Shown here piece after piece: positions 56,817-64,000 of a DNA stretch of 64,000 nucleotides (within the stretch, counting starts at the first letter, position 1; each line of letters starts with the position of its first letter). This DNA is from Caballeronia sp. GAFFF1 (GTDB lineage Bacteria > Pseudomonadota > Gammaproteobacteria > Burkholderiales > Burkholderiaceae). The DNA lies in NCBI RefSeq assembly GCF_023630705.1, contig NZ_JALQEM010000013.1, positions 62,001 to 126,000 of the forward strand, given 5' to 3'. Under the pieces are notes generated by a model. That model saw nothing but the letters and a program-made list of their open reading frames with translations, did not search any database and was not told the origin of the DNA. The translations under genes were made by a program, and so were the position numbers.

Positions 56817-58745
56817 TCACATGCCCGTGTAACCCTGCGGCTTCGTCGCGTTCTTCTTCGCGACATCCGCGTTGGTCGATACGACGTACTGCGGCGACTC
56901 GGTGAGCGTGAGCGTCACCACGCCGTTCGTGTACGGCGCGCTCGACACGTTGCCCATCGCGTCGATCAGCTTCACCGTGCCGCTCGTGCCGGCTGCATCG
57001 ACATTGAGCTTGTAGGCGCTGCTGTAAGTCGTGCTGAATGCGCCGTTCGAAGCCGGCCACACGGCGTTGTTGTGCGTCCAGAGCGCGGTGATGACCTTGC
57101 CGTTGCCGAGTTGCTGGAACGCATAGGCGTACACGCCGGAGGGCAGGTTGTTCACGGGACCGAGCGTGGTGGTGCCGTCGAGCACGCGGGTCATCGCGGC
57201 GACTTCCATCGCGGCCGGCTTCGGGCTGATGTTCGTCGTGCCGAACGCGGCCTGCGGATGATCCAGATCGAAGAACGTGCCGTAGCCCGGCTCGCCGGGG
57301 AAGTCCGGCCCGAAGAACACGTAGGTCTGGTCCGCGCCTTCGCCGAGCAGGATGATATGCGCGCGCGCGACAACCGCGCCGTGCGCGAACAGAATGTTCG
57401 GCGACGGATAGTTCGGACCGTAGTTCGCGCCGAGGTCATAGCTGATGCCCGTCTCGGTGACGAAGAGCTTCATGTTCGGTTTGTAGTCCTTCGCCATTTC
57501 CGCGCGCAGGTTGCGCATCTCGTTGAGCAGCGAGTTCGCGGCATCGGCGGCATTCGCGTCCGTGTGATGACGCTCCGGCGGATGCGACGGCGACGTGCCC
57601 GCATCGTAGTAACCGTGCGTTGCGATGCCGTCGAGATACTGCGCGAGGCCGAGCGGCGCGAGGCGCTTCAGGCGATCGGTGGTGAGGGACGGGAACGGCT
57701 CGGCCGGACCCATCACGACCGCGTGCGGGTCCTTCGAATGCAGGCCCTGATACGCCGCCTTGTACAGCGCGACGAAGTTCGCGTCCGTGTCCTTCCACTG
57801 GATGTACGGCTCCCACGTCACCTGATAGTAATTCGCCGACATGGTCGGGTAGTAACGCGCGCGGATCGCCTCGGTTTCCTGTCCGACGCGGCCCATGTAG
57901 TTCGCGTAGTACGTCAGGTCGTTCGGGATGTAGCTGTAGTCGGGGCTGAGGCCGTGCATGCTCGCGCCGCCGGGAATGCCGTCCAGACGGACGAGGCGCA
58001 TGATCTTGCCGGACGTATAGAACGGGTCGAGGTTGTTCGCGTTCGGGTTGAAGGCGAAGCGGCCGTTCGGCTCCATCACGGACATCTGGCGGTCGTCGAT
58101 CGTCGACGAGATGCCGAGCGCGGCGAGCATCGTGCCGTTGCCGTTGAAGCCCTGCATGCCGAAGCGATGCTGTTCCTGCTTGGCGTACGTGACGGCGGGA
58201 ATCACGCCGCCGAGATCCGGAATCACGCCGAAGGTGGCGATGCCGTTCGGGCGCGTGCCGGCCGTCTGAACCTGTCCGCCGTGATTGGCGAGCGTCGCCG
58301 AAACCGCGAAATATCCCGCGAGCGTCGAGGAGCACGTGAGCGTGGTCTTGGTCGCCGCCGCAGGCGCCGGGAAGCTGCCGCTCGCGACCGTCTTTCCGAG
58401 CGCATCGGCGATGGTCCATTTGAGCGTGTCGGCGGAGCCGGGGCGCGTGGTGATCGCCACCTGGAACTTCGTGCCGGCGGGGAACATGCGCGAGCCGTCG
58501 CTGCTCGGCGTGTCCGCCGTGATCTGTCCGCTGCCGCCCGATGCCGCCGCTGCCGAGGGTGCGCCGCAGGTCATCGACTGCGCGCTCGCCGCCTTGGCGA
58601 CCGCACTGGGGTCGGCCGCCGTGGAGCCGTCGGCCGTGGCGTTGGCGGCGTTCGTGACGGAGGCGGGCGAGGAGGCGTCGTCGCTGCCGCCACAACCGGC
58701 GAGAGCGAGGACGAGCGTCGAAAGCAGGAAAGTATTCTTCTTCAT
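56817..58745 (-). CDS. Large lipoprotein with a glycoside-hydrolase clan-A-like domain
   Basis: This 642-residue lipoprotein has signal and lipobox LALAGC with Cys18, then a Ser/Ala/Thr-rich linker and a beta-sandwich-like region (about 60-160). The rest looks like a TIM barrel: QVTWEPYIQW carries Glu312 and LFVTETGISYD carries Glu431, spaced as the acid/base and nucleophile of GH39/GH5-type enzymes. ATHGYYDAG lies between them. A C-terminal beta domain (about 500-630) follows. By motif it resembles GH39-like secreted glycosidases such as those acting on exopolysaccharide, but I cannot assign a family with certainty. It stands alone, behind a 422-bp control region. Confidence 0.75.
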   Translation of the reverse strand: MKKNTFLLSTLVLALAGCGGSDDASSPASVTNAANATADGSTAADPSAVAKAASAQSMTCGAPSAAAASGGSGQITADTPSSDGSRMFPAGTKFQVAITTRPGSADTLKWTIADALGKTVASGSFPAPAAATKTTLTCSSTLAGYFAVSATLANHGGQVQTAGTRPNGIATFGVIPDLGGVIPAVTYAKQEQHRFGMQGFNGNGTMLAALGISSTIDDRQMSVMEPNGRFAFNPNANNLDPFYTSGKIMRLVRLDGIPGGASMHGLSPDYSYIPNDLTYYANYMGRVGQETEAIRARYYPTMSANYYQVTWEPYIQWKDTDANFVALYKAAYQGLHSKDPHAVVMGPAEPFPSLTTDRLKRLAPLGLAQYLDGIATHGYYDAGTSPSHPPERHHTDANAADAANSLLNEMRNLRAEMAKDYKPNMKLFVTETGISYDLGANYGPNYPSPNILFAHGAVVARAHIILLGEGADQTYVFFGPDFPGEPGYGTFFDLDHPQAAFGTTNISPKPAAMEVAAMTRVLDGTTTLGPVNNLPSGVYAYAFQQLGNGKVITALWTHNNAVWPASNGAFSTTYSSAYKLNVDAAGTSGTVKLIDAMGNVSSAPYTNGVVTLTLTESPQYVVSTNADVAKKNATKPQGYTGM

Positions 58746-58961
58746 GGATTCATGTGCATGAACCGGACGCGCGCAGGCGACCGGCGACGCCTTCGGCATC
58801 GGGTTCGGGACGGGCAGGGAACCGACGTATTCGCCTCTCCCGGCTTCGGGCCGGATTTCGAAGAAGCGAACAAATGCGCCGTCGTGATGGACGAGCGGAC
58901 GTTCAGCGGTGGCCACCGCGGCGCGACGCTCTACTGAGGGCAAGCGACATCGGGCGGTATT

Positions 58962-59056
58962 AATTGCTTCTGCGCAATTCGCTTACCGGCCAACGGAGGC
59001 AAATACTACGGGATAATTCAGACAATGGCACGTAACAGCTCGTAACGTCTTGTAAC
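58962..59056. promoter_or_regulatory. Palindrome and three phased GTAAC boxes in a divergent control region
   Basis: AATTGC-TTCTGC-GCAATT is a 6-6-6 inverted repeat (58962-58979). GTAAC occurs at 59032, 59042 and 59052, each exactly 10 bp from the next. This layout resembles tandem boxes of OmpR/CpxR-type response regulators. The 422-bp gap 58746-59167 separates the lipoprotein gene and the YCII-VOC-sigma operon and holds no gene. Confidence 0.6.
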
Positions 59057-59167
59057 GTACGACAATAAGCTGTTTTCCTCATATGAATAGTTGCAGCGTG
59101 CGAGGTTGCCGTCGGGACGATGCCGGTTTAACTTTGTCGGCACATAACTTCACGAAAGGAGACCGCC

Positions 59168-59521
59168 GTGGCTTTTCTGTTGCTCATCGTGGAACCCGTC
59201 GGCCAGCGCGCGCAGCGCACGGCCGACGAAGGTCGGGAGGCATATCGGCAGATGGTCGAGTTCGCCGACACACTGAAGGCGCGCGGCGTCCTGCGCGCGT
59301 GCGAATCGCTGACGTCACTCGCGGACGCGTCGCGCGTTTCCACGGTGAGAGGCGACGCGCGCGTCATCGACGGGCCGTTCGCGGAAGCGAAGGAAATGAT
59401 CGGCGGCTTCTTTCTGCTCGATTGCGAGACGCACGCCGAAGCGGTGGCGATTGCCGCCGAGTGCCCGGCGGCGGCATGGTGCACGGTGGAGGTCCGCAAG
59501 CTCGGGCCGTGCTATCTGTGA
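59168..59521 (+). CDS. YCII-related (DGPF) protein
   Basis: This 117-residue ferredoxin-like protein has the DGPFAEAKE signature (68-76), which defines the DGPF group associated with ECF42 sigma factors. The start is GTG at 59168 with a strong AAAGGAG ribosome site. It is the first gene of a three-gene unit with a VOC protein and the sigma factor. Members are often direct targets of the sigma factor; their biochemical role is unknown. Confidence 0.9.
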   Translation: MAFLLLIVEPVGQRAQRTADEGREAYRQMVEFADTLKARGVLRACESLTSLADASRVSTVRGDARVIDGPFAEAKEMIGGFFLLDCETHAEAVAIAAECPAAAWCTVEVRKLGPCYL

Positions 59522-59590
59522 CGCGGTGTCGAGTCCCGCGTGCTTCGATCGTCGTTCGAACGACATCCCATGAAAACGGAGCATCACGCC

Positions 59591-59989
59591 ATGCACAAGC
59601 AGATCTTCGTGAACCTGGCGGTTCGCGACCTTCAGCAATCGATGACGTTTTTCAAGGCGCTCGGCCTTCACTTCAACCCTGCATTCACCAACGATGCCGC
59701 CGCGTGCCTCGTCATCGGCGAGAACATCTACGCGATGCTGCTCACCGAGGCGTTCTTCAAGACGTTCACCGACAAGACGCTCGTCGATGCCCATGAAAGC
59801 GTCGAGGCGCTTTTGTGCCTGTCATGCGAGAGCAGGGCGGAAGTGGACGAACTCGTGGCCAAAGCCGTCGCTGCGGGCGGGCGGACGCCGCGCGCGCCGC
59901 AGGACCACGGATCCATGTACAGCCACGCCTTCGAAGACCTCGACGGACATACGTGGGAACTGGTGCATATGGAGCCGGAAGCAGCGTGA
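59591..59989 (+). CDS. VOC/glyoxalase-fold protein
   Basis: This 132-residue protein has paired beta-alpha-beta-beta-beta modules of the vicinal-oxygen-chelate fold: FVNLAVRDLQQSMTFFKALG at the start and SHAFEDLDGHTWELVHM at the end, the latter with a conserved glutamate. It is of the PhnB/glyoxalase-like group often found with YCII genes. The ATG at 59591 has GGAG upstream; ATG 59570 is an alternative. Its stop overlaps the sigma-factor start by 4 nt. Confidence 0.88.
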   Translation: MHKQIFVNLAVRDLQQSMTFFKALGLHFNPAFTNDAAACLVIGENIYAMLLTEAFFKTFTDKTLVDAHESVEALLCLSCESRAEVDELVAKAVAAGGRTPRAPQDHGSMYSHAFEDLDGHTWELVHMEPEAA

Positions 59990-61272
59990 GCGCGTCGTCG
60001 GACGAACGCGAAGCAGCGACGCGGCGAACCATCGAGGCGGTGTGGCGCATCGAATCGGCGAAAGTGATCGCGAGCGTAGCGCGCGTCGTGCATGATGTCG
60101 CGCTCGCGGAAGAACTGGCGCAGGACGCGTTCGTCGCGGCGCTCGAGCACTGGAGCCGCGAAGGCGTGCCCGAGAAACCGGGAGCGTGGCTCATGACGAC
60201 AGCGAAGAACCGGGCCCTCGACCGTCTGCGTCAGCACGCGCTGCACGCGCGCAAGCACGAGGAACTCGGCCGCGATCTGGATGCGCAGGAGCGGCACATC
60301 ACGCCCGATTTCGTCGATTCACTCGACGCCGCCCGCGACGACGACATCGGCGACGACCTGCTGCGGCTCGTGTTCACGGCGTGTCATCCGGTGCTGTCGC
60401 TGGATGCGCGCGTCGCGCTGACGTTGCGGCTTCTGGGCGGCCTCACGACGGACGAAATCGCGCGGGCGTTTCTTGCGCCGGAGCCGACGATCGCGCAGCG
60501 CATCGTGCGGGCCAAGCGCACGCTGTCGGCGGCGCGCGTGCCGTTCGAGGTGCCGAAGGCCGGCGAGCGCGCGGCGCGGCTCGCATCGGTGCTCGAAGTC
60601 ATCTATCTCATTTTCAACGAAGGTTACTCGGCCACGGCCGGCGACGACTGGATGCGACCCGCGCTGTGCGACGACGCGCTGCGGCTCGGCCGCATTCTGG
60701 CCGAACTCATGCCGCACGAGAGCGAGGTGCACGGCCTCGTCGCGCTGATGGAGATTCAGGCATCGCGGACGAAGGCGCGGGTGGACCGTGACGGCCGCCC
60801 GGTGCTGTTGCCGGATCAGGATCGCACCCGCTGGGACCCGTTGCTGATTCAGCGCGGCCTGGCGGCGTTGCGGCGCGCGGCGGTGGGCGGCGCTCGCGGC
60901 GTGTATGCGTTGCAGGCGGAGTTGGCGGCATGCCACGCGCGCGCGCCGAGCGCCGCCGAGACCGACTGGCCGATGATCGTCGCGCTTTACGATGCGCTGA
61001 TGGAGGTGGCGCCGACGCCGGTGGTCGAGCTCAATCGCGCGGTCGCGGTCAGCATGGCGTCGGGGCCGGAGGCGGCGCTCGTCATCGTCGACCGGTTACG
61101 GGATGCTGCCGCGTTGAAGAATTATCACTGGCTGCCCGGCGTGCGCGCGGATTTGCTCGCGCGGCTCGGTCGCGTGGATGAGGCGCGGGACGAGTTCGTG
61201 CGGGCGGCGGGACTGGCGAGAAATGCGCGGGAGCGGGAGTTTTTGTTGAAGCGGAGCCGGGAGATAGGTTAA
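59986..61272 (+). CDS. ECF42-type RNA polymerase sigma factor with C-terminal extension
   Basis: This 428-residue sigma factor has region 2 (AEELAQDAFVAALEHW, WLMTTAKNRALDRLR) within about 30-90 and region 4 (TLRLLGGLTTDEIARAFLAPEPTIAQRIVRAKR) near 140-175. A ~240-residue helical C-terminal extension contains EVIYLIFNEGYSAT and a TPR-like end. This architecture plus the DGPF neighbour matches group ECF42, which lacks a classical anti-sigma factor and uses its extension for control. The start is GTG at 59986 overlapping the VOC stop (GTGA), hence coupled translation. Confidence 0.92.
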   Translation: MSASSDEREAATRRTIEAVWRIESAKVIASVARVVHDVALAEELAQDAFVAALEHWSREGVPEKPGAWLMTTAKNRALDRLRQHALHARKHEELGRDLDAQERHITPDFVDSLDAARDDDIGDDLLRLVFTACHPVLSLDARVALTLRLLGGLTTDEIARAFLAPEPTIAQRIVRAKRTLSAARVPFEVPKAGERAARLASVLEVIYLIFNEGYSATAGDDWMRPALCDDALRLGRILAELMPHESEVHGLVALMEIQASRTKARVDRDGRPVLLPDQDRTRWDPLLIQRGLAALRRAAVGGARGVYALQAELAACHARAPSAAETDWPMIVALYDALMEVAPTPVVELNRAVAVSMASGPEAALVIVDRLRDAAALKNYHWLPGVRADLLARLGRVDEARDEFVRAAGLARNAREREFLLKRSREIG

Positions 61273-61334
61273 GTCGTAGAGGCGTAAAACACATTTGACA
61301 TAAGACAAATTAGCGCATTTTTTTTAGCCGTTTA

Positions 61335-61370
61335 AGGAAAGATCGGCGACCGCTCACGCCACCGCCGATC
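61335..61370 (-). terminator. Terminator of the 51-residue acidic protein gene
   Basis: GATCGGCG (61341-61348) and CGCCGATC (61363-61370) form a perfect 8-bp stem. On the minus strand it is followed by TTTCCTT. It starts 16 bp past the stop at 61386. Confidence 0.65.
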
Positions 61371-61385
61371 GCCATGTTTACCCGG

Positions 61386-61541
61386 CTATTCCTGCGCTGG
61401 CGCTGCTGGCGTGCGCGTATTGCCGTCGTCCGCCTCGGTCAGCGGCATATCGGCCGGTTGATCACCGGACTTCGGCGCGGGCTGCGCCGCTTTGTCCGTA
61501 TCGACGACATCGGTGCCCGGTTCGTTCTGCGGAATGGTCAT
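61386..61541 (-). CDS. Small acidic disordered protein (51 aa)
   Basis: A 51-residue protein beginning MTIPQNEPGTDVV, rich in aspartate, proline, alanine and threonine, with no hydrophobic core, cysteine or signal. The ATG at 61541 has GGAG at good spacing; the frame extends 10 codons upstream without a site. It has its own terminator and is divergent from a second disordered small protein. Function unknown; it looks like a stress-type intrinsically disordered protein. Confidence 0.65.
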   Translation of the reverse strand: MTIPQNEPGTDVVDTDKAAQPAPKSGDQPADMPLTEADDGNTRTPAAPAQE

Positions 61542-61619
61542 GTTCGTCTCCGTTGTTGAGATTGCTGCCAACGTTCAGCATCGGCAGTGCCTGATCGCGG
61601 AATGCGCGTTGCTTAACTG

Positions 61620-61636
61620 TGTCGATATATTCGACA
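61620..61636. promoter_or_regulatory. Perfect palindrome between two divergent small genes
   Basis: TGTCGA-TATAT-TCGACA has perfect 6-bp arms around an AT-only centre. It is 13 bp before the ATG at 61650, next to its ribosome site, in the 108-bp gap between the two small genes. It fits a dimeric regulator site controlling both. Confidence 0.6.
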
Positions 61637-61649
61637 ACCGGAGCCAACC

Positions 61650-61823
61650 ATGTCCGCACCGACCAACACAACCAATAAACCACCGGAAAATCCAGTCGAT
61701 TCCGAGGGACTGACCGATCTCGGCCCGGCGCAACCCGAAGACCCGCCGCAACCGCCGCAAGCGGACGCCGATTTGCGTGATCCCCCGAGTCCGGCAGGCG
61801 TTCCGCGTCCGGACGATCGCTGA
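61650..61823 (+). CDS. Small proline-rich disordered protein (57 aa)
   Basis: This short gene encodes 57 residues beginning MSAPTNTTNKPPEN and ending PSPAGVPRPDDR. Proline makes up about a quarter, with many aspartates and glutamines and no aromatic residue. A CGGAG ribosome site lies 7 bp before the ATG. Third codon positions are less G/C-biased than in the large genes. It is divergent from the 51-residue acidic protein, which has a similar bulk composition. Function unknown. Confidence 0.6.
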   Translation: MSAPTNTTNKPPENPVDSEGLTDLGPAQPEDPPQPPQADADLRDPPSPAGVPRPDDR

Positions 61824-62075
61824 TCCTGCTCTGCGGTTCCAAGTGAATGGTGCGCGTCGATAATCGCCACGCACCATTCACCTCAGCGCTCGAACCGGTT
61901 GGAAACCAACTGCTTAACGTCCGAAAGTATCCCCCGAAGGCATCGGAATCTAACCAGAAAATCCTCAGTAAAAAACATTCGCAAAAACAGGCATAAAAAT
62001 CAATCCTCGAACCGGGCCTTCCGGGTTATCCTCGTCCTTATGCGGAACACCTTTCAATCGATTTGGGGCTTCAAG

Positions 62076-62558
62076 ATGAAACGAGGAAAGGCTTTACATC
62101 GAGTGCTCATCGCGGACACGACCCCGATGATAGCTGAAGGCTTGAAAATGCTTCTAAGCGAAAGCGGTCTTCCGGTGCTCGTCGGAATATCGTCATGCAT
62201 CGTCGAATTAATGGACCGGCTGCATTGTAGCGATATCGACCTTCTTATTCTCGATCCCGCTTTAGTACAGCACGATCTCGATCTCGGCAATAGCAATTCG
62301 CTTACTGCTTTCATCCGTCGGTATTCTCACCTTTCCATTCTTTTGCATACCTCGGTGACCGATCCGCAGATTCTGGAGAAAATGTCGCATCTGAACGGAC
62401 CGAGCGTCGCAAATAAAGCCGATGAAATACAGGACGTCGTACAGATAGTGAGCCGCTTGCTGAGGGGAGAAGTCAACGTCTTATCGCCGAAGACGCACCG
62501 CATGTTGTATCAAGCGCGCAAGCTGGGCGAACGAGTGCCGGAGCTCTACGCGTTCTAG
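62076..62558 (+). CDS. Stand-alone response-regulator receiver domain
   Basis: This 160-residue protein has a CheY-like receiver domain. The acidic position is Asp14 (LIADTTP), the phospho-acceptor Asp60 (DLLILDPAL), the switch residue Thr92 (LLHTS) and the lysine Lys114 (VANKADE). NarL/RcsB-type regulators would continue into a LuxR helix-turn-helix. Here the chain stops soon after LSPKTHRMLYQ, which looks like the first residues of that domain. No kinase gene is adjacent. The gene and its 5' flank are visibly more AT-rich than the neighbours. ATG 62040 is an alternative start. Confidence 0.75.
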   Translation: MKRGKALHRVLIADTTPMIAEGLKMLLSESGLPVLVGISSCIVELMDRLHCSDIDLLILDPALVQHDLDLGNSNSLTAFIRRYSHLSILLHTSVTDPQILEKMSHLNGPSVANKADEIQDVVQIVSRLLRGEVNVLSPKTHRMLYQARKLGERVPELYAF

Positions 62559-62641
62559 TGCGAGAAGCAGGCGCTTCACCAATAGGCTTTCCGCCCTGCT
62601 TCCGCGGACCAAAACGACGACCTATACTGAAAACACGCGCT

Positions 62642-62667
62642 GAATCGTCAAATTTCTTCGACGATTC
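62642..62667. promoter_or_regulatory. Inverted repeat upstream of the glycosyltransferase-like gene
   Basis: GAATCGTC (62642-62649) and GACGATTC (62660-62667) are perfect 8-bp arms around ten AT-rich bases, 103 bp before the next start. There is no T run, so an operator is more likely than a terminator. Confidence 0.45.
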
Positions 62668-62770
62668 GTTCACTGAGCGAAACCTTGCCCGGCATCGTGC
62701 CATAGTCGCGTAATTAACGCTTGCGTTAGGCTCAAAGCCCCCTTTCGCGCCCCCTTCACGACACGACAGC

Positions 62771-64000
62771 ATGCTCGAACAATACGACGACCTTTATCCG
62801 AAACTCTACGCGGGCGATGTCGAGGCATGCGCGCGCTTTCTGGACGAGCGGCGCGCGGTGGACGGAAACACGGCCGAATACTGGCATTGGCGCGCAATCG
62901 TGCATCTGCGCGCGGGACAATTTCTTCAGGCGCTCGATATTTGTTTCATGCTCACGCGTCTGTCAGATTCTTTCGCCTTTCACGTCCACTGCATGTGCGA
63001 CGTCGCCGGACATCTCGGCCTGAAAGAAGTCGCGCTCGCGGGAATCGAATCCTTCGTGAAGAAAGCGTCGACGCCGGAAATCGCCGCTTTTCTGTGGCGA
63101 GTGTACGGATGGCATTATCTCGGCGAAGACAACCGCGTACTGGAACTGAGACCGGACGGCATCGACGAGCATTCCGCCTTCGTGCTCGGTCATCATCAGG
63201 CGCGCAGCCGCATGCGGCTTCACGGCATCGAGCATGGTGTCGAGGCGATGCATCAGTACTGGTCGTCCGACGACGCGCGGCGCGTGCTTTTCCCGCATGT
63301 GAACCGCGAAGGATACTGGACCGGTCAGCGCGCCCTGCCCGCGCGCATGTCCGTGCAACTCATCGCGTCGGGCTTCGGCGATCTGGTGAACTGGGCGCGC
63401 TATATCGGCGCGTTGCAGGCGATGGGCGTCGCCGTGGATTACGACACCGACCTCTTCCGCGTGGCGACGCCGGAAACCGATCGCGTCGACTACGTGCGGG
63501 CGATGGAAGCCGCCGGTTTCACGAGGCCAACGGGCGACGGCGCAATGTGGACGGACCCGTTCACGCTCTTCACCGCCCTTTTCCCGGTGCTCGGCCACGC
63601 GTCGTCGCACCGGTATATCGAACCGGCGGACCCCGCGAGCGTCGATGCCGTCATCGACCGCATCTGGCATCGCGCGCGCGGCCGGCGCTGCGTCGGCGTG
63701 TTCTGGTCATCGTGCGAATCGGCGAACAACTTCGCGAGCCGCAGCCTCACCCTGCCCGATCTCAACCCGCTGTTCGATACGCAGAGCGACGTCTACTGGG
63801 TCGTCATGCAGCGCGGCTTCGAACGCCGCCGCTGGTTGAACGACCCGCGCTCCAACGATCCGGATCGCTTCACCACGCTCGATCTCGACATGACGCTCGG
63901 TCAGTCGGCCGCGCTGATCGACCGGCTCGATGCGTTCATCGGCAACGACGGCGGACTCACCCACTTCGCCGGCGCGCTCGGCAAGCGCACCTACCTCTTT
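62771..64000 (+). CDS. TPR/GT9-like glycosyltransferase protein, cut by the window end
   Basis: At least 410 residues are open to the end of the window. The N-terminal ~200 residues form helical pairs resembling tetratricopeptide repeats (YWHWRAIVHLRAGQFLQALD). The C-terminal part has the Rossmann-like halves of GT-B transferases and ends in FIGNDGGLTHFAGALGKRTY, which corresponds to the donor-site motif of GT9/heptosyltransferase-like and O-GlcNAc-type enzymes. No ribosome site is obvious before the ATG at 62771. It probably glycosylates a surface or protein acceptor; the remainder lies beyond the window. Confidence 0.75.
   Translation, partial: MLEQYDDLYPKLYAGDVEACARFLDERRAVDGNTAEYWHWRAIVHLRAGQFLQALDICFMLTRLSDSFAFHVHCMCDVAGHLGLKEVALAGIESFVKKASTPEIAAFLWRVYGWHYLGEDNRVLELRPDGIDEHSAFVLGHHQARSRMRLHGIEHGVEAMHQYWSSDDARRVLFPHVNREGYWTGQRALPARMSVQLIASGFGDLVNWARYIGALQAMGVAVDYDTDLFRVATPETDRVDYVRAMEAAGFTRPTGDGAMWTDPFTLFTALFPVLGHASSHRYIEPADPASVDAVIDRIWHRARGRRCVGVFWSSCESANNFASRSLTLPDLNPLFDTQSDVYWVVMQRGFERRRWLNDPRSNDPDRFTTLDLDMTLGQSAALIDRLDAFIGNDGGLTHFAGALGKRTYLF

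Noticed and set aside
1..64000. tRNA, rRNA, insertion sequence or prophage genes
   Set aside because: No cloverleaf ends with CCA, no rRNA-like stretches, and no transposase, integrase or phage structural motifs were seen on either strand.

Overview
The window is about 64 kb of GC-rich, densely coding chromosome, most likely from a betaproteobacterium of the Burkholderia / Paraburkholderia / Caballeronia group. The reasons are the protein-level resemblance of purL, yciB-bolA, ygfZ-mltG-tmk-holB, otsA and the rbs cluster to that group, strong third-position GC, and GTG starts with AGGAG-type ribosome sites. Nothing separates the genera. No rRNA, tRNA, CRISPR array, transposase, integrase or prophage module was seen. 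It reads as core chromosome with small accessory patches.

Layout. 0.1-3.1 kb (minus): NAD(P)H-hydrate repair and a DadA-like oxidoreductase, separated by an 11-bp tandem repeat. 3.4-7.6 kb (plus): purL with promoter and terminator. 7.7-11.6 kb (minus): selO, msrB, yciB, bolA and a parvulin, a redox and envelope group. 11.7-20 kb (plus): lipid and CoA genes (acyl-CoA ligase, FadB-like enzyme, nicotinamidase, Dabb protein, thioesterase, MDR reductase, SDR, HSL-type hydrolase). The hydrolase tail is followed by a decaying array of five more copies of its own 3' end. 20.7-22.5 kb (minus): ygfZ and a TANGO2/NRDE gene. 23.1-28.98 kb: a secreted Gly/Ser-rich peptide (minus), then mltG-tmk-holB, a GNAT enzyme, tatD, an ankyrin protein and an orphan Rap1a/Tai-like protein. 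29-34.4 kb: otsA, a GT4 glycosyltransferase, a SYLF lipoprotein, a small membrane protein, a PsiF-repeat protein and a small unknown gene.

34.4-40.6 kb: a ribose-type ABC system (rbsB, rbsA, rbsC, LacI-type regulator, ribokinase). 40.6-43.3 kb: a chemoreceptor ending in a CheR/CheB-docking pentapeptide, behind a possible flagellar sigma promoter, then a hydratase-family gene. 43.7-48.7 kb: the conserved stress trio prkA-yeaH-spoVR. 48.7-56.5 kb: an AI-2E-family permease, rarD, an aldo/keto reductase, an MFS exporter with a divergent LysR regulator, a tannase/feruloyl-esterase-like protein and a DUF2917-like protein.

56.8-61.3 kb: a large lipoprotein that looks like a clan-A glycosidase, a regulatory gap with three GTAAC boxes at 10-bp phasing, and a YCII (DGPF)-VOC-sigma operon of the ECF42 type. 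61.3-64 kb is the least ordinary part. It holds two divergent, disordered small proteins around a perfect palindrome, a receiver domain with no output domain in a more AT-rich patch, and a glycosyltransferase-like gene cut by the window edge.

Best candidates for something undescribed: the tail-repeat array (19.9-20.7 kb), the divergent small-protein pair (61.4-61.8 kb), the solitary receiver (62.1-62.6 kb), and the glycosidase-like lipoprotein with its phased upstream boxes. All functional statements rest on reading motifs; no database search was run.
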